Assembly (NCBI RefSeq): GCF_000768065.1
Contig: NZ_JRKM01000001.1
Location: forward strand, 1,550,001-1,614,000
Direction of reading: 5' to 3'
DNA: 64,000 nt
DNA from: Aquabacterium sp. NJ1
GTDB taxonomy: Bacteria; Pseudomonadota; Gammaproteobacteria; Burkholderiales; Burkholderiaceae_C
The translations under genes were made by a program, and so were the position numbers. Below are positions 22,011 through 31,280 of the stretch, piece by piece (the first letter of the stretch is position 1; each line of letters starts with the position of its first letter). Below the pieces are notes generated by a model. The model was not told the DNA's origin. It searched no databases and saw only the letters and a list, made by a program, of their open reading frames with translations.

Positions 22011-22047
22011 GGCCTCTTGGGTTTCAACCCGGTCAGGCCCGTTTTTT
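22011..22047 (+). terminator. Terminator-like hairpin in the Rieske gene leader
   Basis: An outer stem GGCCT/AGGCC encloses an inner stem GGGTT/AACCC, and the structure is followed within 2 nt by six T (22042-22047). It lies between the promoter and the coding region, so it could be an attenuator or end a leader RNA of about 65 nt. TGACCGG/CCGGTCA (22006-22035) is a competing stem. Confidence 0.4.
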
Positions 22048-22173
22048 GCCCGTTGTGTTTGCATCCATTTTGGGAAACAGCAGCCCCCTGGCGCCACGCC
22101 GGGGATCGTTCAAAGCCCTTGGTCGTCCAGATCCAAGGGGGGTTGACATTGGTTTTTGGAGATCCTGGGGATC

Positions 22174-23298
22174 ATGTCCGACCTGAGTACCGCACTCAAC
22201 GCCCTCAGCCGCAGCCACACACAGCTGCCCGTGTCCGTCTACTTCGACGAGTCGCTTTACCAACAGGAGCTTGAGCGCATCTTCCAGTCCGGTCCTCGCT
22301 ACCTGGGCCACGCGCTGAGCGTGCCCGAGGTTGGCGACTACTACGCATTGCCGCAAGAGCTCGAAGGCCGCGCCCTGGTGCGCTCGCCCCAAGGCATCGA
22401 GCTGATCTCGAACGTGTGCCGCCACCGCCAGGCGGTCATGCTCAAGGGCCGTGGCAACAGCCGCAACAACATCGTCTGCCCCCTGCACCGCTGGACTTAC
22501 AGCCACCAGGGCGAGCTGATCGGTGCGCCGCACTTCGACCACGATCCCTGCCTGAACCTGAACAACTACAAGGTTCGCAACTGGAACGGCCTGCTGTTCG
22601 AAGACAACGGCCGCGACATCGCCGCGGACCTGGCCGGCATCGACGCGCGCTTCAAGCCCGGCGGTGACCTGGACTTCAGCGGCTACGTGCTGGACAAGGT
22701 CGAGCTGCACGAGTGCAACTACAACTGGAAGACCTTCATCGAGGTCTATCTGGAGGACTACCACGTCGGCCCCTTCCACCCTGGCCTGGGCAACTTCGTG
22801 ACCTGCGACGACCTGCGCTGGGACATGGCCAAGGAATACTCGGTGCAGACCGTGGGCGTGGCCAAGAGCTTCGACAAGCCCGGTTCGGACGTCTACAAGA
22901 AGTGGCGCGAAGTGCTGCTCAACTACCGTGGCGGCGAGAAGCCCAACCAGGGTGCCGTGTGGCTGACCTACTACCCGACCATGATGGTCGAGTGGTACCC
23001 GCACGTGCTGGTCGTGTCCAACATGTACCCGCAGGGCCCGCAGAAGACGCTCAACGTGGTGGAGTTCTACTACCCCGAAGAGATCGCCGCCTTCGAGCGC
23101 GAGTTCGTGGAAGCTCAGCAGGCCGCCTACATGGAGACCTGCATCGAGGACGACGAGATCGGCGAGCGCATGGACGCCGGCCGCAAGGCCCTGTACGCGC
23201 GTGGCGACAACGAAGTCGGCCCGTATCAAAGCCCGATGGAGGACGGCATGCAGCACTTCCACGAGTGGTATAGAAACAAACTCCCCCTACGCGCTTGA
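22174..23298 (+). CDS. Rieske non-haem iron ring-hydroxylating oxygenase, alpha-subunit type
   Basis: This Rieske oxygenase has 374 residues from the start at 22174; an upstream in-frame ATG at 22156 adds six residues. The Rieske 2Fe-2S ligands appear as CRHR and CPLHRW. The catalytic domain has NYNWKTFIEVYLEDYHVGPFHP, cited here only as NWKTFIEVYLEDYH, giving the usual Asp-x2-His and a second His for mononuclear iron. No beta subunit or reductase is adjacent. The substrate is unknown; aromatic, choline-like or sterol-like compounds are possible. The C-terminal codons run into a low-complexity palindromic spacer. Confidence 0.88.
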   Translation: MSDLSTALNALSRSHTQLPVSVYFDESLYQQELERIFQSGPRYLGHALSVPEVGDYYALPQELEGRALVRSPQGIELISNVCRHRQAVMLKGRGNSRNNIVCPLHRWTYSHQGELIGAPHFDHDPCLNLNNYKVRNWNGLLFEDNGRDIAADLAGIDARFKPGGDLDFSGYVLDKVELHECNYNWKTFIEVYLEDYHVGPFHPGLGNFVTCDDLRWDMAKEYSVQTVGVAKSFDKPGSDVYKKWREVLLNYRGGEKPNQGAVWLTYYPTMMVEWYPHVLVVSNMYPQGPQKTLNVVEFYYPEEIAAFEREFVEAQQAAYMETCIEDDEIGERMDAGRKALYARGDNEVGPYQSPMEDGMQHFHEWYRNKLPLRA

Positions 23299-23305
23299 CG
23301 CGCGC

Positions 23306-23365
23306 CCCCTCAAGGGGGCACCACCAGTGGACCGGCAGAGCCGGATCCACGGTGGTCGCTGGATG
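23306..23365. repeat. Palindromic spacer element
   Basis: This spacer holds the perfect palindrome CCCCCTCAAGGGGG-like core near 23308-23321 and a longer imperfect inverted repeat from CACCAGTGGACCGG to CCGGATCCACGGTG (about 23321-23353). It looks like a dispersed intergenic repeat of the kind common in Comamonadaceae-type genomes, though no second full copy was seen in this window. Confidence 0.35.
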
Positions 23366-23384
23366 AGGTGGGGCAGGCCAACAG

Positions 23385-24302
23385 ATGTCCAACAAGCCCC
23401 GCTTCTCACCCTACATCCAGATGGTTCTGGCGACCTTGCTGTTCGCCTGCATGGGCGTGTGCGTCAAGCTGGCATCCGCACATTTCGGCACGGCGGCCGT
23501 GGTCAGTGCGCGCGGGCTGGTGGGGGCCGTGATGATGGCCGTGATCGCCTGGGCCTCGGGCAGCAGCCTGCAGACCAAGGTGCCGATGATGCACCTCAAG
23601 CGTGGCTTTGCGGGCGTGTTCGCACTGTCCTTGTGGTTCTACTGCATTGGCCGGCTGCCACTGGCCACGGCCGTCACGCTCAACTACATGTCATCGGTGT
23701 GGCTGGCGGTGTACCTGCTGATTCGCTCGGGTCTGTTGGGCGGTGCACGCGTCGACCGCCGCTTGGTGCTGGCCGTCGTGGTGGGCTTTGTCGGCGTGGG
23801 GCTGGTGCTGCACCCCACCCTGGCACGTGAGCAGATCGTGGCTGGCATCCTGGGTGTGATCTCCGGCATGCTGGCCGCCATGGCCTACGTGCAGGTGACG
23901 GCGCTGGGCCGCGCCGGTGAGCCCGAAGTGCGCGTCGTTTTCTACTTCTCGCTCACAGGCACGGTGCTGGGCGCCATGAGCTGGCTGATCCCGGGCCTGA
24001 CCAACCCCACGCCCCTGGCGCAGATGCCCTGGACGGCCTGGGCCGCGCTCATCGGCGTGGGCGCCTTCGCCACCATCGCACAACTGCTGATGACACGCGC
24101 CTATGCGCAAGGCCGCATGCTGGTCAACGCCAGCCTGCAGTACCTGGGGATCGTGCACGCCAGCGTGTTCGGCATGCTGCTGTTTGGCGAGCGCCTGAGT
24201 GCCGATGGCATCGTGGGCATGCTGCTCATCATTGGTGCGGGCATCGTGTCCACGCGGCTCAAGCCGGCAGACAAACCGGCAGATCAACCAGCAAACAAAT
24301 AG
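23385..24302 (+). CDS. DMT-superfamily transporter (EamA type)
   Basis: This inner-membrane protein of 305 residues has about ten hydrophobic helices in two EamA repeats (about 10-140 and 155-290). The N-terminus reads RFSPYIQMVLATLLFACMGVCVK. Such proteins export amino acids or other small metabolites. The second repeat has the typical MTRAYAQGRMLVNASLQYL and LLFGERLSADGIVGMLLI segments. The C-terminus is a short Lys/Pro/Asp repeat (KPADKPADQPANK). It follows the Rieske gene by 86 bp, possibly in one transcript. Its substrate cannot be told. Confidence 0.85.
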   Translation: MSNKPRFSPYIQMVLATLLFACMGVCVKLASAHFGTAAVVSARGLVGAVMMAVIAWASGSSLQTKVPMMHLKRGFAGVFALSLWFYCIGRLPLATAVTLNYMSSVWLAVYLLIRSGLLGGARVDRRLVLAVVVGFVGVGLVLHPTLAREQIVAGILGVISGMLAAMAYVQVTALGRAGEPEVRVVFYFSLTGTVLGAMSWLIPGLTNPTPLAQMPWTAWAALIGVGAFATIAQLLMTRAYAQGRMLVNASLQYLGIVHASVFGMLLFGERLSADGIVGMLLIIGAGIVSTRLKPADKPADQPANK

Positions 24303-24378
24303 GTCGATCAGCCAGCCGGATGGCACACGGCCCGCGCAAGGCCATCAGCGACCATCAACGGCCAGCGTCAGCTGGCCC

Positions 24379-25155
24379 TCAATGCTCGTGGATGCCGTGC
24401 ACGATCGAGGCGATCATCACCAGCCCCACCGCCAGCCAGAAGATCTGCAGCACGGTGTCGCGGCCATTGAGCCGCTTCTGCAACTGCGGGATGAGGTCGG
24501 CCACCGCCACGTACACAAAGCTGCTGGCGGCCACCACCATCATGTAGGGCAGGTAGTCCTTGAACGGCCCGATCAGGAAGTAACCCAGCACGCCCCCCAC
24601 CACGGCAGCCATGCCCGAGATCATGTTGTAGACCAGGGCCCGCATGCGTGAGAAGCCCGCATTGATCAGCACGATGTAGTCGCCCACCTCTTGCGGGATC
24701 TCGTGAGCGATGATGGCCAGTGAGGTCACGAAACCCAGGTGCGGGTCAGCCAGGAAGGACGCGGCAATCAGCACGCCGTCGCAGAAGTTGTGGATGCTGT
24801 CGCCCACCAGCACGCTCCAGCCACCGCGGCCCGCCTGCTCGGCATCAAAATGATGGTGGTGATGGTGGCCATCGTGTTCGTGGTGATGGCCATGGCGGTA
24901 CAGCTCGGCCTTCTCCAGCAGGAAGAAGAACAGCAAGCCGCCCAGCAGTGTGAGGAACAGGGCCTGGGGCGGCCTGGATGACTCGAAAGCCTCGGGCAGC
25001 ACATGCAGCAAGGCCGTGCCCAGCAGCACGCCGGTGGACAAGCTCACCAGGTGGCGAACGATCAGGCCCAGCAAAGGCGCCGACAGGGCCGCGGCCAGCA
25101 GCACCGAGATCAGACCGCCCACAAAGGTCGCGGTCACGATGTAAATCAAAGTCAT
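24379..25155 (-). CDS. ZIP-family divalent metal transporter
   Basis: This 258-residue ZIP transporter probably imports zinc or another divalent cation. The metal-site motifs are HNFCDGVLIA and HEIPQEVGDYI, placed in consecutive helices as in the family. A histidine-rich cytoplasmic loop (HGHHHEHDGHHHHHH) lies near residue 90. Eight hydrophobic segments are visible. The start at 25155 opens directly into the first helix (MTLIYIVTATFVGG). It is divergent from ppx and stands alone. No Zur-like operator was recognised. Confidence 0.9.
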   Translation of the reverse strand: MTLIYIVTATFVGGLISVLLAAALSAPLLGLIVRHLVSLSTGVLLGTALLHVLPEAFESSRPPQALFLTLLGGLLFFFLLEKAELYRHGHHHEHDGHHHHHHFDAEQAGRGGWSVLVGDSIHNFCDGVLIAASFLADPHLGFVTSLAIIAHEIPQEVGDYIVLINAGFSRMRALVYNMISGMAAVVGGVLGYFLIGPFKDYLPYMMVVAASSFVYVAVADLIPQLQKRLNGRDTVLQIFWLAVGLVMIASIVHGIHEH

Positions 25156-25234
25156 GCGTCGATCTTAGCAATCATGTCAACTACGCCTGCCAGGCAGGTT
25201 CTCGCTGTCATGCAAAGCAGGGACAATACCAGCC

Positions 25235-26791
25235 ATGGACAAGCTCATCGTCAAGACAAGCAAGCCCCAGGCCCCCGGCCTGGACAACAGCCGCTTCCCT
25301 CATCTGCTGGCCTCCATCGACATGGGCTCCAACAGCTTCCGGCTGGAGATCGCCGAGCTGGTCAAGGGCCGCTACAAGCGCGTGGACTACCTCAAGGAGA
25401 CGGTGCGCCTCGGTGCCGGGCTCGACAGCCACGGCCTGCTGACGGAGGAAGCCACCCAGCGCGGCCTGGCCTGCCTGGCGCGGTTTGCGCAAAGGCTCAA
25501 GGGCTTTGCACCCTGGCAGGTGCGTGCCGTGGCCACCCAGACCTTGCGTGAAGCCCGCAACCGCGATGCTTTCCTACAGCGCGCGGACCGCGTCCTGGGC
25601 CACCCCATCGAAGTGATTTCCGGCCGCGAAGAAGCCCGCCTGATCTACCAGGGTGTGTCCCGCCTGCAGCCCAGCGAGCTGCCCCGGCTGGTGATCGACA
25701 TCGGCGGGCGCTCCACCGAGATGATCCTGGGCCACGGCCGTGCCCCGCAACGCGCCGAATCCTTCGGTGTGGGCAGCGTGAGCCTGTCCATCCAGCACTT
25801 CCCGCAAGGCCGCTACACGGCCGAGTACTTCCGCGCCGCGCAGATTGCCGCAGGTGCCGAGCTGGAAGAAGCCCTCACCCTGTTTGGCCGCCAGCAATGG
25901 CAAGAGGCGCTGGGCTCGTCGGGCACAGTGGGTGCCGTGTCCCAGATCCTGGCCGCCAATGGCATCACCGACGGCAGCATCACGCCCGAGGGCTTGCGTT
26001 GGTGCATCCAGCAGTGCATTGAGGCAGGCTCGACCGAGGCACTCAACCTGCCCGGCCTGAAGCCCGAACGCAAGGCCGTGCTGGGCGGCGGGCTGTCCAT
26101 CCTCTACACGCTGTCGCAGCACTTCGACATCGAAGCCCTGCGGCCCGCCAAGGGTGCGCTGCGCCAGGGCGTGATCTTCGACCTGGAAGAGCGCCTGGAG
26201 GCCGCGCGCAACCACCGCCTGCCCGACCCGCGCGACACCTCCGTGCGGGAGTTGCAGCAACGCTTCCACGTGGACCAGGCCCAAGCCAACCGGGTGCGCA
26301 ACCGCGCTCTGGCGCTGTGGAACAACCTGCAGGAACCCGCGGCCAGCGCCGATGGTGAAGACGCCCGCGAACTGGGCTGGGCCGCCAACCTGCACGAGAT
26401 CGGCATGATGGTGTCGCACCACGACCACCACCGCCACAGCGCCTACCTGCTGGGCCATGTGGATGCGTCCGGCTTCTCGCAATCGCAATTGCGTCGTCTG
26501 GCCTCGCTCGTGCTGGGGCAGCGCGGCGAGCTCATCAAGCTGGCCGAACACCTGCACGACACAGCCTTGATGTCGCAGGTGCTGTGCCTGCGCCTGGCCA
26601 TCATCCTGCACCACGCCCGCATCGAGTTGCCGGCCAAGGTGGCCACGCTGCAGCGCGTGCGAGGCAGGGCCAGGCTGGTGCTGGAGCGCAAGTGGGCCAG
26701 CATGCACCCACGCACGCTGCACCTGCTGGAAGAGGAAACACGCCGGTGGGCCGCGCAAGGCGACCGCCGGCTGGATATTGCGCTAGCCTGA
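25235..26791 (+). CDS. ppx: Exopolyphosphatase / GppA-type phosphatase
   Basis: This enzyme releases phosphate from the ends of polyphosphate or hydrolyses pppGpp. The 518-residue, two-part protein has an actin-like Ppx/GppA domain (SIDMGSNSFRLEIAE near 30, DIGGRSTEMILG near 155) and a C-terminal HD-like helical domain with LHEIGMMVSHHDHHRHSAYL near 390. This length matches bacterial Ppx. The stop overlaps a hairpin shared with the convergent lipoprotein gene. No ppk lies nearby. Confidence 0.92.
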   Translation: MDKLIVKTSKPQAPGLDNSRFPHLLASIDMGSNSFRLEIAELVKGRYKRVDYLKETVRLGAGLDSHGLLTEEATQRGLACLARFAQRLKGFAPWQVRAVATQTLREARNRDAFLQRADRVLGHPIEVISGREEARLIYQGVSRLQPSELPRLVIDIGGRSTEMILGHGRAPQRAESFGVGSVSLSIQHFPQGRYTAEYFRAAQIAAGAELEEALTLFGRQQWQEALGSSGTVGAVSQILAANGITDGSITPEGLRWCIQQCIEAGSTEALNLPGLKPERKAVLGGGLSILYTLSQHFDIEALRPAKGALRQGVIFDLEERLEAARNHRLPDPRDTSVRELQQRFHVDQAQANRVRNRALALWNNLQEPAASADGEDARELGWAANLHEIGMMVSHHDHHRHSAYLLGHVDASGFSQSQLRRLASLVLGQRGELIKLAEHLHDTALMSQVLCLRLAIILHHARIELPAKVATLQRVRGRARLVLERKWASMHPRTLHLLEEETRRWAAQGDRRLDIALA

Positions 26792-26811
26792 GGCCTTGAT
26801 GGCGCCTCAGG
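26787..26811. terminator. Hairpin between convergent ppx and lipoprotein gene
   Basis: CCTGAGG (26787-26793) pairs with CCTCAGG (26805-26811), extended by inner GC pairs. No T-run follows on either strand, so termination efficiency is doubtful. Confidence 0.35.
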
Positions 26812-26828
26812 TGAGGCTCACTGGATGC

Positions 26829-27329
26829 TCACTTCAGGCGCATGGCCTTCTTGTAGGTCCTGGCCCACATCGGGTGGCCCGCCTCGGCCTTGCTCAAGGC
26901 AAAGCTCGGGTCAGCGGCCTTCGCCGCCTTGAAAGCAGCCAGGCAAAGCGTGTCACGCTTGCTGGTGCAGTAGATGAAGGCCAGGTGCTTGTGGGCATTG
27001 GCCACGTCGGCAGGCACCGTCAGGCCAGCCTGCAGGGCGGTCTTCAACTGGGTTTCAGCCATGCGGTATTGCCCGCCCTGGTAGGCCTTCAGGCCATCGG
27101 CCAGGGACATCTCGGCCGCCGTCGGCTTCTTGAGCACAGGCTCTTCTGCCACGACTGCCGGCGCAGACGCCACCACGGCAGGCGGCGCGGCCAACGCTGC
27201 AGACTGATCCGCATCCTGGTTCTTCATGGACGAGCAGGCAGACAACATGCCCACGGCCACGCACACAGCCCACGACGACAGCACCGTGGACTTCTTCCAA
27301 CCCTTGCGGGGAACGCTTGTTGAATTCAT
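26829..27329 (-). CDS. TssQ-like lipoprotein with TPR-type repeat
   Basis: This 166-residue lipoprotein has a signal sequence ending in a lipobox-like GMLSAC near residue 32. An Ala/Pro/Val-rich linker follows, then a helical region with DGLKAYQGGQYRMAETQL and LAFIYCTSKRDTLCLAAF. The C-terminus ends with DPSFALSKAEAGHPMW, the signature I associate with TssQ, a type VI secretion-associated lipoprotein of Burkholderiales. It starts 24 bp after the kinase gene, so the two are probably co-transcribed. No other tss genes are in the window, so a T6SS role is uncertain. Confidence 0.65.
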   Translation of the reverse strand: MNSTSVPRKGWKKSTVLSSWAVCVAVGMLSACSSMKNQDADQSAALAAPPAVVASAPAVVAEEPVLKKPTAAEMSLADGLKAYQGGQYRMAETQLKTALQAGLTVPADVANAHKHLAFIYCTSKRDTLCLAAFKAAKAADPSFALSKAEAGHPMWARTYKKAMRLK

Positions 27330-27353
27330 GACTTCAGCGATCTTCCGTATTTT

Positions 27354-28916
27354 TTAAAATCGATGTTTGACAGACACGGCCTTACCGGGCCGCACCTCGA
27401 TTGTCTGACGAAAATCCGGTGCCTCGCCATTGCGGACGGTGATCACATGGGACCCCGCGGGCAGATTGAGCTGGTTCAAAGGCGGCGCCACGCCCACGCT
27501 GCGGCCATCCACCAGCACCTCGCCCCAAGGGCTGATCGCCAGCTTGAGCGTGCCATGGGCAGCGGCGGTGGCAGCAGTGACAGTGCCCGCAGAAGCAGGC
27601 TCGGCAGAGGCCTGCGCCTGCGTCGATGGGGGCGCCACCACGGCGGACGAGGTTGAAGCCTTCTGATCACCGGGCACCACGGGCGTATCCGGCTTGGCCT
27701 TCTGCGACACCTTGGGCTCAGCCGCCGGGTGCGCCGCTTCGACAGCGGCCGTCGGCACCGAACGTGAAGCCGCATGCTCCGAGCGGGCCTGCCAGGCAAA
27801 CCAGCCCCCCCCCACCAGGGCTGCAATCCAGCCGGCCGCGGCCACCGTCCACAAACCCGGGCGGGCCACTTTGGGCATCTTCGCGGGGCTCTTGCTGGCC
27901 TCGCGCCCTTGCTGCCCATCCAGGCTGTCCAGCCAGCCGCGCAGCTCCGCCGACAAACGCCTCGCCGAGCGCGTGCGCTGATCCGGGTCGCGGTGCATGG
28001 CGCGCGCCACGATCTCCGACAACACCACCGGCACATCCGGGTTGACCTCGTGCACCAGGGGCACCGGCTTGTTCAGCACCGCGTCGGCAATCTCTTCCAG
28101 GCTGTTGCCGCTGAAAGCGCGCTTGAACACCAGCAACTCATACAGCACCACGCCCAGCGCGTACACATCCACGCGGCGGTCGACCGGCTTGCGCTCGACC
28201 TGCTCGGGCGCCATGTAATACGGCGAGCCACCCACGATTTCCTGAAAACGGCTCTGCGGGTCATCACGCTGCGCCAGCGATTCGGCCTGGCGGATGCGGG
28301 CGATGCCGAAGTCCAGCACACGCGGCTGCGTGCGCCCGACCATGAAGATGTTGGCCGGCTTGATGTCGCGGTGGATGACGCCCTTGTGGTGCGCGTAGGA
28401 CAGCGCATCGGCCACACGGCGCACGATCATGGCGGACTGCGCCGGCGTCGGCTTCCAGCCCATGGCCAGCAGCTGGCGCAGGTCCTTGCCGCGCAACAGC
28501 TCCATGGCAATATAGGTGCCCTGCTCGCTCGTGCCCGCGTCGTACATCGTGACGATGTGCGGGTGGTTCAGGCTACCGGCGGCCTTGGCCTCATTGAGGA
28601 ACAAGGCATTGAACTGCGCGCGATCAGACTGCGGCAGGTCCACATGCAAGGTCTTGATCGCAATCAGGCGCGACAGCAGCGGGTCGTGTGCGGCAAACAC
28701 CGTGCCCAGGCCGCCCTCGCCGATCTTGTACTTCAGCGCATACCGGCCGATGTGGCCGATGCTGGGCAACAACTCTGGGCGGCCTCGCCCCACCTCGACG
28801 GTTTCGGGCTCAGGCGGCAGCGGGCGGGTCTCGGCGATCGTGTCGATGTCGTCCGCCAAGCGGTCCGCCTCCTCTTCATAAGGCTGCGTTACCGCGGGTT
28901 GAGTTGGCGTCGACAC
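27354..28916 (-). CDS. Membrane Ser/Thr protein kinase with C-terminal PEGA-like domain
   Basis: This 520-residue Hanks-type kinase has the glycine loop GEGGLGTVFAAHD near 64, Lys in IAIKTLH, the catalytic loop HRDIKPANIF and the DFGIAR magnesium motif. An activation-segment YYMAPEQVE follows. A transmembrane helix (about 350-370, VAAAGWIAALVGGGWFAW) and an Ala/Pro/Ser linker lead to a periplasmic PEGA-like domain with GEVLVDGRSVGVAPPL. The topology is kinase inside, sensor outside. It is probably co-transcribed with the TssQ-like lipoprotein. PpkA-type kinases regulate T6SS in other bacteria; here that is inference. Confidence 0.88.
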   Translation of the reverse strand: MSTPTQPAVTQPYEEEADRLADDIDTIAETRPLPPEPETVEVGRGRPELLPSIGHIGRYALKYKIGEGGLGTVFAAHDPLLSRLIAIKTLHVDLPQSDRAQFNALFLNEAKAAGSLNHPHIVTMYDAGTSEQGTYIAMELLRGKDLRQLLAMGWKPTPAQSAMIVRRVADALSYAHHKGVIHRDIKPANIFMVGRTQPRVLDFGIARIRQAESLAQRDDPQSRFQEIVGGSPYYMAPEQVERKPVDRRVDVYALGVVLYELLVFKRAFSGNSLEEIADAVLNKPVPLVHEVNPDVPVVLSEIVARAMHRDPDQRTRSARRLSAELRGWLDSLDGQQGREASKSPAKMPKVARPGLWTVAAAGWIAALVGGGWFAWQARSEHAASRSVPTAAVEAAHPAAEPKVSQKAKPDTPVVPGDQKASTSSAVVAPPSTQAQASAEPASAGTVTAATAAAHGTLKLAISPWGEVLVDGRSVGVAPPLNQLNLPAGSHVITVRNGEAPDFRQTIEVRPGKAVSVKHRF

Positions 28917-28943
28917 GTATCAGGCACCCGAAAAAGGCGCGCC

Positions 28944-29480
28944 TTACTTTTTGCCAGGCCGCGCCGCTTTGACCTCGTCAGGGCGCAGGCTGGGGGCCAG
29001 GTGGTCCAGCACGCCGTTGACGTATTTATGCCCGTCGGTTCCACCGAAGCTCTTGGCCAACTCGACCGCCTCGTTGATGGCGACCTTGTATGGCACGTCC
29101 AGACAGTGCGTCAGTTCGTACGCACCAATCCAGAGCACCGCGTGCTCGACTGGCGACAATTCTTCGACAGGTCGATCCAGAAACTTGAGCAATGCTGCAT
29201 CCAGTTGCACTTTCTGGTCGATACAGCCGTGCAACAGGGCATCGTAATGAGCCCGATCGCACTTGGCAAACTCGTCTTGTTCCCGGATGTGAGCATCGAT
29301 ACTGCCTGCATCACGGGTGTTGATCTGCCACTCGTACAGGCCTTGCAGCGCAAACTCGCGCGCACGGCGGCGTGAGGACTTGGCGCGATCCCGCAGCGGG
29401 CCACCAGCGGCCGACTTGCGAGCGGGGCGACCTTCCAGCGGCGCGGCCGGCTTGGAAGAAGAATCAGGCGTTTGGCTCAC
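28944..29480 (-). CDS. nusB: Transcription antitermination protein NusB
   Basis: NusB pairs with NusE (S10) on boxA RNA to prevent termination in rRNA operons. The 178-residue protein has a basic, Ser/Arg-rich N-terminal extension of about 35 residues before the core [17 protein letters not shown]. The C-terminal half has IGAYEL and [27 protein letters not shown], cited as [20 protein letters not shown]. The ATG overlaps the ribH stop (ATGA), the usual ribH-nusB pairing. Confidence 0.95.
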   Translation of the reverse strand: MSQTPDSSSKPAAPLEGRPARKSAAGGPLRDRAKSSRRRAREFALQGLYEWQINTRDAGSIDAHIREQDEFAKCDRAHYDALLHGCIDQKVQLDAALLKFLDRPVEELSPVEHAVLWIGAYELTHCLDVPYKVAINEAVELAKSFGGTDGHKYVNGVLDHLAPSLRPDEVKAARPGKK

Positions 29481-29941
29481 AGCAGGTCATCCAGCAAGTT
29501 GGCCATTTCAACGGCCACACGGGCGGCGTCACGGCTTTTTTCTTCCACGCGGGCCTCGGCCTGTTCCTGGTTTTCAACCGTGAGGATGGCGTTGGCGATG
29601 GGCACATGGTGGTCCAGGCTGACACGGGTCACGCCCGCGCCGCTTTCGTTGGACACCAGCTCGAAGTGGTAGGTCTCGCCACGGATGATGCAGCCCAGGG
29701 CCACCAGGGCGTCAAAGCGCTCGCTGTCGGCCATGGCCTGCAAGGCCACCGGCACCTCCAGGGCACCGGGCACCGTCACGTGCTGGATGTGCTTGGCCGA
29801 CACGCCCAGCTTGACCAGCTCGTCGATGCACAGCGTGGCCATGCGGGAGGTCAGTTCGTCATTGAAGCGAGCCTGAACGATGCCGACCCGCAGGTCGTTG
29901 CCGTCCATGCGGCCGGCTTGTCCTTTTTCAGCGCCTTGCAT
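29477..29941 (-). CDS. ribH: 6,7-dimethyl-8-ribityllumazine synthase
   Basis: This enzyme makes lumazine, the penultimate riboflavin intermediate, from ribitylaminouracil and dihydroxybutanone phosphate. The 154-residue protein has [13 protein letters not shown] near 20, [12 protein letters not shown] and [16 protein letters not shown], and the catalytic His is in [13 protein letters not shown]. An alternative start at MDGNDLR, 11 codons in, is possible. It lies between ribBA and nusB, 99 bp after ribBA, with RBS-like AGAG sequences in the gap. Confidence 0.95.
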   Translation of the reverse strand: MQGAEKGQAGRMDGNDLRVGIVQARFNDELTSRMATLCIDELVKLGVSAKHIQHVTVPGALEVPVALQAMADSERFDALVALGCIIRGETYHFELVSNESGAGVTRVSLDHHVPIANAILTVENQEQAEARVEEKSRDAARVAVEMANLLDDLL

Positions 29942-30040
29942 AGTGTGTGTTCCAGATAAAAGAGCGAAGGGTTCAGAGATCTAAAGAGCGAAAGTAGCGC
30001 GCGTCACACGGCGAAATACGCTGCAGATCACGCCGGGAAA

Positions 30041-31156
30041 TCAGTGCGTCGGGGCCAGGGCAACACCATCAGAGGTCAGGAAGCCAGTGACCTCCAGGCC
30101 GTAACCGACCATGCTGGGCAGACGCTGCTGGTTGCCCATCAGGCGCATGCGGTGCACCCCCAGGGTCTTGAGGATCTGGGCACCCACACCGTAAGTACGC
30201 AGGTCCACAGGCGTCTTGGGTGCTTGCTCGGGCGTCGAGGGCAGCAGGCGCTCGGCCAGGCGCTCGGTGTCGTCACCGGCGTTGAGCAGCACCAGCACGC
30301 CACGGCCGGCTTCACGCACGGCGGCCAGCGCCTTGGGCAGCGGCCACGAGTGCGTGCGGCTGCCCGCGTCCAGCCAATCCAGCACGGACAGGGGTTCGTG
30401 CACGCGCACCAGCACCTCGTCGTCCGGCGTCCAGGCACCCAGGCTCAAGGCCAGGTGCAGCGCGCCGGTGCGGTCACGGAACACGGTGGCGTCGAAGTCG
30501 CCTTCCGGCGTCTTCATCGTGCGCTTGCCCAGGTTCGTGATCAGCGACTCGTTGCGGCTGCGGTACTGGATCAGGTCGGCAATCGTGCCGATCTTGATGC
30601 CGTGTTCCTTGGCGAAGATTTCGAGGTCGGGCAGACGGGCCATGGTGCCGTCGTCGTTCATGATCTCGCAGATCACCGCAGAGGGCGTCAGGCCGGCCAT
30701 GCCCGCCAGATCGCAACCGGCTTCGGTATGGCCTGCGCGCATCAGCACGCCGCCATCCTGCGCCTGCAGCGGGAAGATGTGGCCGGGCTGCACCAGGTCG
30801 GACGCCTTGGCGTCACGCGCCACGGCGGCCTGAACGGTACGGGCGCGGTCGGCCGCCGAGATCCCCGTGGTCACGCCTTCAACGGCCTCGATGGACACGG
30901 TGAAGGCCGTGCCATGCTTGGTGCCGTTGCGAGTGGCCATGGGCGGCAATTGCAGCCGCTCGCAGCGATCGCGCGTCAGGGTCAGGCAGATCAGGCCACG
31001 GCCGTACTTGGCCATGAAGTTGATCATTTCAGGCGTGACGTGGTCAGACGCCAGCACAAGATCGCCTTCGTTCTCGCGGTCCTCTTCATCGACCAGGATG
31101 ACCATGCGGCCAGCGGCGAGTTCGGCAATCAGCTCGGGGATGGGTGAAATGGGCAT
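30041..31156 (-). CDS. ribBA: 3,4-dihydroxy-2-butanone 4-phosphate synthase fused to degenerate GTP cyclohydrolase II domain
   Basis: The N-terminal half (about 1-200) is a complete RibB domain with [12 protein letters not shown] and [12 protein letters not shown]; it makes dihydroxybutanone phosphate from ribulose 5-phosphate. The C-terminal half resembles RibA (GTP cyclohydrolase II), but the zinc-binding Cys-x10-Cys-x-Cys motif is absent; the segment reads [20 protein letters not shown]. That half is therefore unlikely to hydrolyse GTP. Such RibB-RibX forms are known in proteobacteria. The start at [16 protein letters not shown] (31156) was chosen; an upstream ATG adds 16 poorly conserved residues. 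A separate ribA is expected elsewhere. Confidence 0.92.
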   Translation of the reverse strand: MPISPIPELIAELAAGRMVILVDEEDRENEGDLVLASDHVTPEMINFMAKYGRGLICLTLTRDRCERLQLPPMATRNGTKHGTAFTVSIEAVEGVTTGISAADRARTVQAAVARDAKASDLVQPGHIFPLQAQDGGVLMRAGHTEAGCDLAGMAGLTPSAVICEIMNDDGTMARLPDLEIFAKEHGIKIGTIADLIQYRSRNESLITNLGKRTMKTPEGDFDATVFRDRTGALHLALSLGAWTPDDEVLVRVHEPLSVLDWLDAGSRTHSWPLPKALAAVREAGRGVLVLLNAGDDTERLAERLLPSTPEQAPKTPVDLRTYGVGAQILKTLGVHRMRLMGNQQRLPSMVGYGLEVTGFLTSDGVALAPTH

Positions 31157-31280
31157 CCCGCGATTGTAGGCGGGCCTGGGGGCCGTTTCGGGGGAAAACA
31201 CCAAGTAGCCGCAAACGAATCAGGGGGCAAGCGTGCTTTACACCTGCTCCTGCTGGGGCCGCAGCCCCTTCGACCCGTCC

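Noticed and set aside
31157..31280. Possible FMN riboswitch before ribBA
   Set aside because: The conserved AGGGGCAGGGTGAAATTCC-like and ACCGGCGGT segments are absent on the reverse strand here, and also before ribD.
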